From Giardia muris (lineage: Eukaryota > Fornicata > Diplomonadida > Hexamitidae), in the NCBI GenBank assembly GCA_006247105.1, contig CM016929.1, positions 558,001 to 622,000 of the forward strand: DNA of 64,000 nucleotides, given 5' to 3'. The position numbers and the translations under genes were made by a program. Shown here piece by piece: positions 7,097-17,420 of the stretch (position 1 is the stretch's first letter; the number at the start of each line of letters is the position of its first letter). The notes under the pieces are model-generated. The model did not search any database and was not told the DNA's origin. It worked only from the letters and a program-made list of their open reading frames with translations.

Positions 7097-10000
7097 GTTC
7101 TGCTCGGGCCTGCGCTAAGATGCGGGCCGGGTCACAGATGACGCAACGACTGGCGTTGTGCTGTTTATAGATTCCGACTAGACGGTCTGCGAGCTCGAAG
7201 GTGTGGTTTCGAAGGCTGATGACGACGAATTGAGCGTTCCGGGTCTTCTCCCTGATGTAGTTAGCGATGACGGTTACGTTCCGGGCGTCGAGGGCAGCGT
7301 CGATCTCGTCCATGACATAGAAGGGAGTTGGTCGGAAACAATGCAAGGCAAAAATCAAACTTAGGCTCGAGATCGTCTTCTCCCCACCGGATAGGTTGCA
7401 GATCTGCTTCCAAGACTTTCGGGGAGGCATGACACTGAAGAGGACGCCATCGAATGGGTCGAATTGATTCAGAAGCTCGAGCTGCGCGTCTCCTCCGAGC
7501 GTCAGCAGCTTGTACATCTCGCGCAAATGAACGTTGATCTCAGTGAAGCCAGCCATGAACTGGGCTGCACGCTGGTCGCGAAGAGTATTTAGTCGCGTCC
7601 GTGCTTCATCGTAGCTTTCCGACAAAGTTTGACATTCGGCTTGGCGTGTGAAGACCTCACGTTGCCGCTCCCGGTACTCACGTAAAAGACAGGTCGCCTC
7701 ATCAAGGTTCATCCCAGTCTCAGCATGCTTGAGGGTCTTCTTATCGATGGTGATATTCCCATATAGCTGAAGGACCTGCTCCCCCGTCTCAGAATCAAGC
7801 TCGGGCTGGACGAACGTGCAAAGATCACGCAGCTCCTCACGATTCCGTGCATTCAAAAGGTACTCGGCCGATTGGGTACGAAGGCCGATATTCTCGGCCT
7901 CAAAGTCAAAGACCGTCAGGGCCAGGATGGAGCCGGTGGCCTGGATGGACTGAAGGTGACGCCGATATTGCCGTTCGGCGCCGCGAAGCTCCGTCTCGAC
8001 GGCCAGTTGTGCGCTACGAGCCTCCTCCACACGAGCAGCAGCCTCGGCAACAACCTGCTCGAGAGTTTGTAGGCGATCATTAGCCTCGTTGCCTTGTGCC
8101 GCCAACTCTTTGTAAACGTGATCAAGAGAAACCGTCTCTCGCTGAGCCAGTGGAAGGTCCTCCTCCTTGATCCTCAAGGCCTGAACTTTGAGCTGCTCAC
8201 GCTCCTGCTCCCGATTATCTATCTCACAGGTAAGACGCGCCTTCTGAGCATTGGAATCGGCGAGCTGAGCCTGTAAGCGCTCTATGCGCGGGAGGACGGC
8301 TCTTGTAGCACGCTCCAATTGCTTCTGCTCCTTCTGTAACTCAAGTAAGGTGCGAGTCTCAACGTCAAGTCTATCTCGAAGTTCTGAGTTCTTGCCTTTC
8401 CCAAGGCCTCTCTCACGTATATCCTTCGCCTGCACCTCGCAATATTTTATTTCACGCTCGAGTGCCACGGCTTCTTGACGTACCTGGTCCATGTTAAGAT
8501 CATTGAAGGTTCCATTGGCATTAAGAGGATCAGTCTTGAATGTGAGAATGTTAGAGAGGAAGCTATCTGCGGTTAGGAGAGAGACGATGGCCGCAATTCT
8601 CTGCGTCGGTGTGGGCTCCGGAGGCATCTCGGCGAGAGAGAGCTGAAGAAGGGTACTTGAGAGATGCTTGAAAAGAAGGGCGGGAGACGTGATTGCGGAC
8701 AGGTCTGAGTGCTGAGAGGCTAACGCTATTACCGTACTTCCGAGGTGAGTGAGTGTTGGTGCTTGACGAACCGCAGACTCAAGCGCTGTAGCTACGGTTG
8801 AGGCGGCTGATATGTTCAAACCAGTAACAATGGAGTGGAGCGTCGCACACTCTGCCAAGAGGCTTGGTGAAACAACAACCTCACAGGAGGCCAGAACCCC
8901 CGCTGACGCGAGACGTTGGATCGCCAAAAAGGTCTGCTGAAGCTCCGAGCGTAACAATTCGAAAGCACTCCGTTGTTGCTGCTGGGCTTGCGTGGCAGAG
9001 GCTTGCAGAGCCTCGAGAGAGGCGATATCCTCCGCCCCAAGAGACTGCTGTACGCGTGAAATCTCGGTCTCAATCGCCGAATACTGCTCCTGAAGGGCCT
9101 GAAGCCTCGAGTTATTGCCTTCGCGGGCCCCAGCGGGATTTTGTTGGTTCATCCCCGCAATGGTCGCCGAGAAACCCCTGTACCGCGCAAGCATCGCCTC
9201 CTTTGATCCACCACCAGTAATGACTCCATTGGCTTCGAAGACCTCGCCATCGAGAGTGACAGTGCGCCGAGGCTTATCGCTTGCACGAATGGCCCGCTGG
9301 GCCGCTGCAACATCCGCGCAGAGAAGCGTATCTCCAACTACCTGCCAGACCGCTGGGCGAAGGGACTCGTCGGTGAGGATGATAAGGTCAAGGAATCGTT
9401 GAGAGTCTTTTGGTGCCTGGAAAGAGCTTGTGGGGAGCATACGACTCTGGGCACGTACTGTTGCTTGTTCCAGGTTGATGAGATGAGCAACGCCGAGGGA
9501 ATGCTTACGGATGAAGTCCAGAGCCTTCTTCGCGCTGGCCATATCATCGACGACAATACTATCCAGGCCAGGACCGAACGCGCAAACCGCTGAAAGCCTC
9601 AGTTTTGGAGCGACAGAGGCCAAGTCTCCAAGACGACCTCGAATCCCGGAGAGTTCTCCTCGCCTCTGGGCGTCTAGAAGCGCCAACTCAAGCTTGCTTG
9701 CGTGGCTGGTGCTTTCCTCGATATTTAGGGCATCGGTGCGTTCAAGCTCGAGAAGCGAGATCGTGGACTTAAGACGATTCAACTCCGTGTAGAGGTCTCG
9801 TAGCTTCTTACGCCGGCCCTCAATGTCTGCAAGCCTCGTGCTAACTGTATCAATCTGCGTGCCCGTTTGGGCAAGCGCCGTAGCCATGGATCGGGCCGTT
9901 TCTAAACCTCGACAGGCGAGAGATGCCCGTGCTCCAGCTGAGACTGCAAGTTCCAAAAGCTCGTTCGCTCGATTCATGTTGGTCCTGTCAAAGGTGCTGA

Positions 10001-11372
10001 GGATGCTCTGGAGCTCTCCAAGTCTTTGTTGAAGCGGTGCAATTTGCTCAGTAAGTTGGCGGAGCATCTCCTCGGATGTTTGACTCTCTGATCCACTAAC
10101 CTCGAGAAGGGCAGCACGAAGTTCATTAACTATCTTCTCTTGTGCGGCAAGCCGTCCCGAAAGCTCTGCAAGGACTGCAGGCTGGGTTTCAGCTTCATAT
10201 TGACAGGTGGATATCTCTGTCGAGAGGAGGGCAGACTCCTCTTGTGTCTTCTTAAGCTCCGCGCGCATATAAGTCACACGCTCGTCAAGAAGCCGTGCTT
10301 CAACCTCAAGAGAGCGTAACCGGCTTTGAAGGGCTCCTTCCTGGTCAACCGCGGCCTGCTTCTTCGCCTGAAGCTCCGATATCTGCTCTCTGAGAGCATC
10401 CCTCTCCCGTTTGCATCCCGAGTGCTTCGCGGTTGCGGCCTCAAGGCTTTGCTGGGCACATCCTAGATCATTCGTTAGAGCCTCGAAATCGGCGCGGCGA
10501 CGGAAAATTTGAACTTGCGTATGACGTGCCAAAGCTGAGAAGCTTGCAACGAGCTGTTTGAGACCATCAACGGCGGCGGAGTGACGCTCTGTGAGCTCCT
10601 CGCAGTAAGCGGTGGCCGTTTTAAGTCGTGAACGGGCCACTGCGCGATTCTGCTCCAAGAGTTGCGCCTCAGCAGTCGCCATTGCTATGGAGGGGATATG
10701 TACGTTGGAGCCAATGATGACTTCGAGGAACTCGAGTAAACCAGTGTCACCACTCGCGCTGGTATTATCAAGATTGAGAAGCGTTTCCGGAGCTCCGTTC
10801 TGGCGTTGTTGCAAGTGTTTAAGACAGGCTTGGACCTGGGCATCGAGGAGGGGCTCAGGACTTCGCGCCTTGAGCATGGAGATCATTTCGACCTCACCCT
10901 GGAGGATAAGGAACCGATGGCTTGAGAGATCCATGCCATAGGCACGGAGACGCTCCAGGATGTCGGCCTGAGAAACCTTCATCCCATCGATCTCATAATG
11001 AGACGCGGAAGACTGGCGTCTAACGACACGGGAGATGACGAACTGCGATCCCGGAACCTGGATCTTCATCGTATCATTCCAGAGGGCGAAATGTACGTCT
11101 ACCCGTGCTTGAGTTGCATCGGGGTGCTCGGCTGAGGTGTGGATGAGATCTGCAAGCCTGGCATGGCGGAGGGCTTTAGCACGCCAACCGAAGACAAAGA
11201 GGAGCGAATCGATGACGTTACTTTTTCCAGACCCGTTAGCACCAAGGACACAAGAAAAAGATGCAAGAAATGGGCCGACTGCATGCCTTCCGGCATAAGA
11301 CTTGAAGTTCTCGAGGACGAGGTGGTCGAGGATGAGTCGGGATGGAGTCTCCGACATGTACTCCGAAGTCAT
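7089..11372 (-). CDS. Condensin subunit SMC4
   Basis: This 1,427-residue SMC ATPase is the condensin partner of SMC2 and compacts mitotic chromosomes. The N-terminal head begins LENFKSYAGRHAVGPF, with Walker A GANGSGKSN at residues 44-52, followed by IDSLLFVFGWRA, typical of SMC4. Two long coiled coils flank a hinge of about 180 residues (GRLGDLASV to ITGGGSKEAML). The C-terminal head has LSGGEK at ~1327 and Walker B FYVMDEIDAALD at ~1351. Length and motif order are normal. The start is the ATG at 11372, only two bases after the stop codon of the upstream LRR gene; an ATG five codons downstream (11357) is an alternative. The 3' end overlaps the dynein intron half on the other strand. Confidence 0.95.
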   Translation of the reverse strand: MTSEYMSETPSRLILDHLVLENFKSYAGRHAVGPFLASFSCVLGANGSGKSNVIDSLLFVFGWRAKALRHARLADLIHTSAEHPDATQARVDVHFALWNDTMKIQVPGSQFVISRVVRRQSSASHYEIDGMKVSQADILERLRAYGMDLSSHRFLILQGEVEMISMLKARSPEPLLDAQVQACLKHLQQRQNGAPETLLNLDNTSASGDTGLLEFLEVIIGSNVHIPSIAMATAEAQLLEQNRAVARSRLKTATAYCEELTERHSAAVDGLKQLVASFSALARHTQVQIFRRRADFEALTNDLGCAQQSLEAATAKHSGCKRERDALREQISELQAKKQAAVDQEGALQSRLRSLEVEARLLDERVTYMRAELKKTQEESALLSTEISTCQYEAETQPAVLAELSGRLAAQEKIVNELRAALLEVSGSESQTSEEMLRQLTEQIAPLQQRLGELQSILSTFDRTNMNRANELLELAVSAGARASLACRGLETARSMATALAQTGTQIDTVSTRLADIEGRRKKLRDLYTELNRLKSTISLLELERTDALNIEESTSHASKLELALLDAQRRGELSGIRGRLGDLASVAPKLRLSAVCAFGPGLDSIVVDDMASAKKALDFIRKHSLGVAHLINLEQATVRAQSRMLPTSSFQAPKDSQRFLDLIILTDESLRPAVWQVVGDTLLCADVAAAQRAIRASDKPRRTVTLDGEVFEANGVITGGGSKEAMLARYRGFSATIAGMNQQNPAGAREGNNSRLQALQEQYSAIETEISRVQQSLGAEDIASLEALQASATQAQQQQRSAFELLRSELQQTFLAIQRLASAGVLASCEVVVSPSLLAECATLHSIVTGLNISAASTVATALESAVRQAPTLTHLGSTVIALASQHSDLSAITSPALLFKHLSSTLLQLSLAEMPPEPTPTQRIAAIVSLLTADSFLSNILTFKTDPLNANGTFNDLNMDQVRQEAVALEREIKYCEVQAKDIRERGLGKGKNSELRDRLDVETRTLLELQKEQKQLERATRAVLPRIERLQAQLADSNAQKARLTCEIDNREQEREQLKVQALRIKEEDLPLAQRETVSLDHVYKELAAQGNEANDRLQTLEQVVAEAAARVEEARSAQLAVETELRGAERQYRRHLQSIQATGSILALTVFDFEAENIGLRTQSAEYLLNARNREELRDLCTFVQPELDSETGEQVLQLYGNITIDKKTLKHAETGMNLDEATCLLREYRERQREVFTRQAECQTLSESYDEARTRLNTLRDQRAAQFMAGFTEINVHLREMYKLLTLGGDAQLELLNQFDPFDGVLFSVMPPRKSWKQICNLSGGEKTISSLSLIFALHCFRPTPFYVMDEIDAALDARNVTVIANYIREKTRNAQFVVISLRNHTFELADRLVGIYKQHNASRCVICDPARILAQARAELK

Positions 11373-11374
11373 TT

Positions 11375-13636
11375 TTACCCAGATACCTCCCAAGAGTTAC
11401 TTGTAGGGCCCAGTTCGGCTTTGGGGATCGGAGAAGACGGGAGTGGGAAGTATGGTATGGGACCCAGGCTCTCCCCATGGCGCCGGACGTCAAAGGCCTG
11501 AATCGCGGGGGTAGACGTGGGTATGCTATCTGAGACCGAGTCCATGCTCGGGAGAGAAGGTGTTGACCTCGGGGGGCACCTCGTCTCCGACTTCTCGCTG
11601 GAAGAGGTGGAGGTGGACCCAAATAGGTTGGCCTCCAAGGGAACAAAGGGTTGGGCCGCCGTAGGGTATCCTGACCAGCTTCCAGGACCGGGCGGAGGGC
11701 AAGCTACGCACGGAACGGAGACCATCGGCATGGAGGATGGCGCCTCACCGTACACGACTCCGACGGGAGGAAGGGCCGGTGCATGAGAAGGTCCCTGGAA
11801 ATAGAACGGATCGGAACCAGCCCCGGGGTATGGTACGAGCGTCGAGGGGACAAACTGTTGAGACCCGATCGGGGTGTAGTCGTACGCCGGATAGTAGTAC
11901 TGCATCTGCCATTGGATGGGGACAGGGACTGAGACAGGTCCCATAGAAGGCTGTGAAATGCTTGTGGGAAAGAAGATGGGAGCTTGTCGGGCGGAGCATT
12001 GGTCCAAATAAGTCCCAAGGGTCGGGTCACTCAATCCAGGGTGAACGTAGGCATGGCCTGTCGGGACCATGGGAGGGTGTACCGCCATACTAGATTCCCC
12101 ATTCTCCTTTGCCCTACGCGCCCTCAGGACGTTCATCCTGAGGCGAGCACCGATCTGGCGACGCAAATGGGCACTGAAGACACAAGCGTGCTTTCCTTGT
12201 CCGCCGCAGGAGAGGCGGACGATGTTGTGATTCATGTCAAGCAAATTCGCCAGGAGCATTGCGCCCTCGTCACGAATGCACGTCTCCGTCAGGTTCAAGG
12301 AGGTCACAGTGTCATTGTGTAGAAGAAAGGCGCAAAGTGCAGAGGCCCCCCGATCTCCCAACTCATTTCCCGAAAGGTCAAGGTGTTTGAGACGAAGTTG
12401 GTTCTCACGACTCCTGAGACCTGTGAGCAATTCCGAGAGTCCGACGTGGGTCAATTCGCAATGGGAAAGGTCGAAAAATGTGATGGGGACCGTAAGGAGC
12501 AGTTTGAGAAGCGACGGAACCCCAGTGTCGGTAATGTGATTGTGCGCGAATGAGAGACTTCCGAACTGGAGATCTGCAATATTTGTCATTGTGCTAAGTC
12601 CTGTGACGAAGTTCTCAATGCCCCTCGAGGTCATTCCAATGCGCTGGACAAAGATCGCCGAAATTCGAGGGCAAACGCTAACCAGAGAAGCGAGGGAACT
12701 CATCCCATCGTCACCAAGCTGGTTACTTGACAGGTTTAGGGTGTTCAAACCGACGTTTCCTCGAACGAGAGGGACCAGACGCGCAATACTGGTGGCGGTG
12801 AGACTAGTATCTTGGAGTTCAAGAATATGAATTCTGGCGTCATTAACGAGAGCTTGAGAGAGGGCGAGCAGGCCCTCCTCTCCGAAGGCGTTCCCCTTCA
12901 ACTGGATGTCATAGATCTGATTCTGCGGGTGCGAGAGCATGGCGGCCAGGTAGCCGATGGAGGCTGCGTCAAGGCCGCAAGAGCGGAGGCCTATTGATGC
13001 GATATGCGGGTGAGATTGAAGCTTGGCGGTGAGGGCACGGAATGTGTCGTTGTCCATCTGGTTTCCTCCGAGCTGTAGAGTGGATAGCTCTTGTCCAATG
13101 GCTTCAGCGGCGAGGATGGCATCCACAATCGCCCTGATACCCTCGGACCCCAGAGCGTTGTCTCCAAGGCGTAGACGCTTTAGTGATGCTGAGGAACTGA
13201 CGAACTCTGCGATGGCAACGGCGTGGGCGTCCGTTAAGCAGGAACTGAGAAGCTCGAGCGTGTGAAGGGCGGGTAGCGTTGAGCAGCTGGCAAGCAATGC
13301 ACGTAAGTCGTCAGGCGCGACATTCACGTGGTTGATATGAAAGACTGTAAGGGCTCGGGCGCGTGCAAGGACGGCGGCAGCCGCGCGCCATTGCGCCGGA
13401 GAGACCGAGTGTGCGTTTGACACCCGAAAGACTTCCATCACTTCGACGTCGACGCGGAAGTTGTAGAGCTGTGAAGCATTCCGTTCGCTTGCTTGTTCTA
13501 GGAAGTTTCGGGCGGGGGTCAGCGGTGGCTTCCTTGTCGCCTTCTTTGGAAGCTCCACGTACGTGGGCGTATTGTGTGCGCGGCAGTATGCTGCGAGCAA
13601 AGCTGAGAACGAGCGTGGGTGTATTGTGTCGCGCAT
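11375..13636 (-). CDS. Leucine-rich-repeat protein, ribonuclease-inhibitor type
   Basis: This 753-residue protein has at least ten LRRs of the ~28-residue RNase-inhibitor class between about residues 85 and 470 (for example LKRLRLGDNALGSEGI, LNTLNLSSNQLGDDG, LKHLDLSGNELGDRGASAL). A basic linker and a Pro/Ser/Tyr/Gly-rich low-complexity C-terminus of about 220 residues follow. LRR arcs are protein-binding scaffolds; no catalytic domain is visible and the partner is unknown. I chose the ATG at 13636 because an AT-rich AAAAAAG patch lies just before it, while the frame upstream depends on a GTG. The TAA stop is followed by AA and then the SMC4 ATG, so the SMC4 promoter must lie within this gene's coding end. 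Confidence 0.8.
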   Translation of the reverse strand: MRDTIHPRSFSALLAAYCRAHNTPTYVELPKKATRKPPLTPARNFLEQASERNASQLYNFRVDVEVMEVFRVSNAHSVSPAQWRAAAAVLARARALTVFHINHVNVAPDDLRALLASCSTLPALHTLELLSSCLTDAHAVAIAEFVSSSASLKRLRLGDNALGSEGIRAIVDAILAAEAIGQELSTLQLGGNQMDNDTFRALTAKLQSHPHIASIGLRSCGLDAASIGYLAAMLSHPQNQIYDIQLKGNAFGEEGLLALSQALVNDARIHILELQDTSLTATSIARLVPLVRGNVGLNTLNLSSNQLGDDGMSSLASLVSVCPRISAIFVQRIGMTSRGIENFVTGLSTMTNIADLQFGSLSFAHNHITDTGVPSLLKLLLTVPITFFDLSHCELTHVGLSELLTGLRSRENQLRLKHLDLSGNELGDRGASALCAFLLHNDTVTSLNLTETCIRDEGAMLLANLLDMNHNIVRLSCGGQGKHACVFSAHLRRQIGARLRMNVLRARRAKENGESSMAVHPPMVPTGHAYVHPGLSDPTLGTYLDQCSARQAPIFFPTSISQPSMGPVSVPVPIQWQMQYYYPAYDYTPIGSQQFVPSTLVPYPGAGSDPFYFQGPSHAPALPPVGVVYGEAPSSMPMVSVPCVACPPPGPGSWSGYPTAAQPFVPLEANLFGSTSTSSSEKSETRCPPRSTPSLPSMDSVSDSIPTSTPAIQAFDVRRHGESLGPIPYFPLPSSPIPKAELGPTSNSWEVSG

Positions 13637-13657
13637 GCGGCTTTTTTGGTCCAGCGC

Positions 13658-13664
13658 GTTCACT
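13658..13664 (-). terminator. AGTGAAC poly(A) signal of the 1,236-residue gene
   Basis: A perfect match to the Giardia signal AGTRAAY lies about 20 nt after the stop codon at 13684 on the minus strand, in the 47-bp gap before the LRR gene start. Confidence 0.65.
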
Positions 13665-13683
13665 CAGCCAAGAGCTGGGACAG

Positions 13684-16600
13684 CTACTTCTTCCCTTTCC
13701 TCCCCTTCTTCCCCTTCTTTCCCTTCTTCCCTTTGGTACCCTTCTTCTGAAGAACGCGCGGGAGTGGGTCCGGTCCAATGCGAGTCGCAGGTGCTGCCAG
13801 ATTGACAAGTGGAGGATTACCTTGTGAGGAAGGCCGGTCCGCGGGCTCTACGATGACAATCCCGCGCTCCTGAAGACCCTGGCGGATGTGCGCACTACGC
13901 TCTTCGAAGAGAGCCTTCCCAAGTAGCGCCACGGACGGTAACGCTGCTGGCCTACCGAACTCTCCGGCAAGAAGCCGTTCCTTCTGGAACGCGGCAGGAT
14001 TCGAGGCATAGATGTCTTGGGCTGAGGAGGCGAGATCGCCGATTGCCATGATATCGTCCTTCTTCTCCAGTGCCGCTGTCGATGCTGGTACGGTTACCTC
14101 GGCATTGTTATTGAACAGAGAGGCTTCTGGACGAACCGTGTTCAGAAGTCCGTCGCACTTCAGTTGCGAATCTGTGGGTAAGTTCTGGAGCTTATAAACC
14201 TGTGTCTGGGGGTCTGCACTTATGATGGCCCGATCATCGAAGAAATCTGTAATATCCTTTCGACTTGGAAGGGTATGAGTGTCTACAGCTGCTCTACCTC
14301 GAGCTCCAGCTGTTGCAAGCTCAAAGACGCTCGTAGGGTTTGGAATGTATGGGGGTTCGCCCCCAGCGGTCGTATAATCCGAGACGTGAGGTAAGACATT
14401 CTGACTCATCATGGCTCGAGACTCTATCACGCGCTCGAATTGGGACTGGGAGTTGCGTTGCCGATCCACATACGGGATCGTTGTCTGGACGAAGCCTGGC
14501 TTATGGGCTGGAGCATTGATGGGTAAGTAAGTCTTCTCGAACAGAGGGACGGTTCCATCATCCTCCTTACGGAGCGGCCGAGAAGTCATCTCTTCGGTCT
14601 GGATTAGGCGCGCCTCAGGTGAACGAGAGTCGAAAGCGCGCGGCTTGAGGCCGAGTGTTACCTTAGTCAGGATCGACGAATGGTCATCCGGTTCCTCATC
14701 AGGAAGCTTCGTGCGCTCGTAGCGCTCAAGCCCCTCCTTGTAAAGAACGGTATTTCCGAGGTGTGCCTTCGCAATGCGTGCCGTCCCGGCCGTCCGGGCT
14801 GCAGTTATGTCTCCAGTCTTCTCGACCGCCTTCCTTGCCGCCTCAGAAAGAGCATTGAAGGTCCGGGTGGTACGCAGGCTAATCCGCTGTTCCTCCACAT
14901 ACTTCTGTTCCTCCACTCGTGCAGGCTCAATTTCGGCTGCCGCGAGAGCGGTCACACGCCTAGCATCTCGAGAGAGCGCCCGAACCTCTGCAACACCTCG
15001 TGTGATCTCCACAGCCAGGTTCTCATACGATGAGGGAGCTCCAGAGACGGTATATTTCGACATTAGGTCGAGAGCACTCGGCTGGGTCGCTTTCGACTTC
15101 GTCTTCCCAGACGCCTTCTTCCCTTTAGAAGTACTCTGATCTCCACCTTTATTAGCCCGCTCCCGAGCCGCCTTCGCCGCTTGCGCGGCGGCCTCTGCCT
15201 TCGCGGCCGCATCGGCCTTAATCAACTTCGTCTTTGCGGCAACTGCCTGCCGCATAATCAAATTGGATGCAGGATCAGGCATTATCAATGGATTGTCGGG
15301 CTTATCGAGAATGGCGGCGACCGGCTTTAAGCCCTCAACAACCCCACTGTAAATTTCGGACTGTTTGACCATAGCGAGTTCCGGAGCCTCGACACGATCC
15401 TCGGGAGGAGGGGCCTGAGGATCAGATGGTTCAGAATCCTCGAAAATACACGTATAGAGCTCTCCATCATCTCCCCGCTTTGTCCCTCGTCGCTCCAAGT
15501 GTCCCTCGCTATCGCTGTCAAGCATGAGGTCGGCATTGCAAAAAACGTTCTTACTGGCGTCAAGGACTTGGTAGACACGCGGGTCGAGCCCAAACTTTCC
15601 ACCTGCGAGGAGGTCTGCGGCCTTGAGCTCCTTTGCTGCCCCAGAAGCCTGTTGTGCACTCGAATAGTACTGGGCCAACCGCTCTCCTGCATCTGCTGGG
15701 AACGCGAGAGGTCGAATCGAATTATCATACTGAGGAAGCTCGAGCTGGGACGTCACGTACTCGGCAATGGTCCGACGGTAAAGGAATGCGTTCTTCTCTC
15801 CATGAGCCATCTTTTGAGCACCAGCCGCGGCGTCCTCCGAATCCGAGTGTGCCTCTTCGGAGGTGGGAGTATCCTCCTCACGCTCTCGTTCGACGCCCTC
15901 CTCAATCGCCCCGAGAGCCTGAAGCTTCGCCCGATTCAGCTTCCCAATGCCAAGGCCTGTAAAGTCCTCTGCGAAATCGAGCATCTCATCGGCCTCGTGG
16001 ATGCTCGTCGCGGGGAACTGATACTCAGAGTTATACTGCTCGTACAGGGCCTTGCTTTTCGGAACAATTTGATCTGTGAAGTAGTCGGGAACGGCACGCC
16101 GGGCTTGCCCGGCGGAAACCGTCTTGAACCCGTTGGCACCATAACGCCGTCCTTCGGTCAAGACTGCGTTGACAGACTTAGCACGAGCACGACCTTCCTG
16201 GTACACCCGAACGGCAAGTTGCACATCAGACTCGATGTCAGCCAGAGCCGCTTTGTTTTCCGCGATCCGAATTGAGTCTGCCGACTGTCGGTGGACGATG
16301 CGTCCCGCAGTGTTCGCACCCTTATGATCATCGACGCCCGTTAACGTGTACAGGGTGTACCTTCGCCGTGCCGCATCAAGAGAGGCAGTATGGGGCGCCG
16401 TCAAGGGAGTTATGTTCTTTGGGGTTTGGTTGGACGACTTAGATGGCCGTGAAAAGACCGTTTTCCGCGCGAGAGCCTCGGCAGCCGTCATTTGCTGTGT
16501 TGCGGGGCGAACAGGGGTGTGCCCGAGTAATGGCTCACGTGGTCCGTGGATGGCATTAATCGCAGCACTCGAGAGAACTTGTTGCGCCTCACCTAGCGGG

Positions 16601-17394
16601 TTCCGCGACGTCTTGTAAAATTCGGTGGTCGCATCTTTGAAATCATAGGTGAAGCCTGGGCGTGCCCGAGCACGTCGAGTAAGCTGCGGTGGAGCGGTAT
16701 CTGCACGCTCCTCGTTTCCCCCTCCAGTCTCGGCACGTTGAAGCAGCTCACGCGCGATGCCCTCCACATCGATTGGAGGCGTCTTCAATACATCACTGGC
16801 TTCCCAATGCTCCCGACGTAAGGCCTCGTGATCGAATGAGGCATCATCGTCCGGAATATCATCCGGCCCATCGGTGGGAACGGCTAGGCGCTGCCGCCCA
16901 AGCTGGGCCGCCTTATCGTCTAGCAATTGAAGGAAAGGAATAGGGAACCAGGGCTCAGCAGCCGTGCAGGTGAGAGCGATATGGCCTGCGACCCAATCGA
17001 CAGTATCGTGGCAAACAGTGAGCGCATCGGGAAGAGACGCCGGGAGGTGAAGGAGAATCGTTTCAACGACGCGAGAGATTCGCGCTCGACCAGTTCGAGT
17101 CTGACAGTTGTAGTTGCTCGCGGAGCCTAGTCTGATCTGTGGGGTGGCGCCCTCATGGGACTCGAGATGCGCGCGATCGCCCCAGCGTCTGCAGACCGCA
17201 CAGAGGATCCGGTAGTCCGGGTTTTCACGTAGTTTCTGCTCCATCATAACGAAACCTTGACGTGAAGACGATGGCCTGGACCGGACGCGACTATCCTGGG
17301 TCTCTTGCTGTGAGCGCTTGATGATTTTGGTGAGATTTGGGGGAAGGGTATGGGCGCTCGTGGGTCGTGACTCTGGCGACGCCAGACCCGGCAT
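13684..17394 (-). CDS. Hypothetical 1,236-residue protein with Lys/Gly-rich tail
   Basis: I do not recognise this protein. The ATG at 17394 has AT-rich TTTAAAAT directly upstream. The N-terminus is Ser/Arg-rich. Around residues 60-80 there is a possible small zinc-binding motif (CAVCRRWGDRAHLESH, C-x2-C-x7-H-x3-H). The rest is mostly charged and helical, with an Ala/Lys-rich coiled coil (AAAKAEAAAQAAKAARERA) near residue 735. The last ~20 residues are a GKKGKKGKK-type basic tail encoded by a pyrimidine tract on the plus strand. No enzyme motif is visible. A cytoskeletal or flagellar role is possible but is only a guess from composition. It diverges from the next gene across 26 bp. Confidence 0.75.
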   Translation of the reverse strand: MPGLASPESRPTSAHTLPPNLTKIIKRSQQETQDSRVRSRPSSSRQGFVMMEQKLRENPDYRILCAVCRRWGDRAHLESHEGATPQIRLGSASNYNCQTRTGRARISRVVETILLHLPASLPDALTVCHDTVDWVAGHIALTCTAAEPWFPIPFLQLLDDKAAQLGRQRLAVPTDGPDDIPDDDASFDHEALRREHWEASDVLKTPPIDVEGIARELLQRAETGGGNEERADTAPPQLTRRARARPGFTYDFKDATTEFYKTSRNPLGEAQQVLSSAAINAIHGPREPLLGHTPVRPATQQMTAAEALARKTVFSRPSKSSNQTPKNITPLTAPHTASLDAARRRYTLYTLTGVDDHKGANTAGRIVHRQSADSIRIAENKAALADIESDVQLAVRVYQEGRARAKSVNAVLTEGRRYGANGFKTVSAGQARRAVPDYFTDQIVPKSKALYEQYNSEYQFPATSIHEADEMLDFAEDFTGLGIGKLNRAKLQALGAIEEGVEREREEDTPTSEEAHSDSEDAAAGAQKMAHGEKNAFLYRRTIAEYVTSQLELPQYDNSIRPLAFPADAGERLAQYYSSAQQASGAAKELKAADLLAGGKFGLDPRVYQVLDASKNVFCNADLMLDSDSEGHLERRGTKRGDDGELYTCIFEDSEPSDPQAPPPEDRVEAPELAMVKQSEIYSGVVEGLKPVAAILDKPDNPLIMPDPASNLIMRQAVAAKTKLIKADAAAKAEAAAQAAKAARERANKGGDQSTSKGKKASGKTKSKATQPSALDLMSKYTVSGAPSSYENLAVEITRGVAEVRALSRDARRVTALAAAEIEPARVEEQKYVEEQRISLRTTRTFNALSEAARKAVEKTGDITAARTAGTARIAKAHLGNTVLYKEGLERYERTKLPDEEPDDHSSILTKVTLGLKPRAFDSRSPEARLIQTEEMTSRPLRKEDDGTVPLFEKTYLPINAPAHKPGFVQTTIPYVDRQRNSQSQFERVIESRAMMSQNVLPHVSDYTTAGGEPPYIPNPTSVFELATAGARGRAAVDTHTLPSRKDITDFFDDRAIISADPQTQVYKLQNLPTDSQLKCDGLLNTVRPEASLFNNNAEVTVPASTAALEKKDDIMAIGDLASSAQDIYASNPAAFQKERLLAGEFGRPAALPSVALLGKALFEERSAHIRQGLQERGIVIVEPADRPSSQGNPPLVNLAAPATRIGPDPLPRVLQKKGTKGKKGKKGKKGRKGKK

Positions 17395-17420
17395 TTTAAA
17401 TAAGGCTCTGCTCGGATCGG
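17395..17420. promoter_or_regulatory. 26-bp divergent promoter
   Basis: This is the entire space between two divergent start codons. It contains TTTAAATAAGG, the only AT-rich element available to either gene. Confidence 0.6.

Noticed and set aside
15499..16275. 258-codon plus-strand frame opposite the 1,236-residue gene
   Set aside because: It is an antisense shadow; the minus-strand frame is far longer and spans the whole region with its own start context and poly(A) signal.
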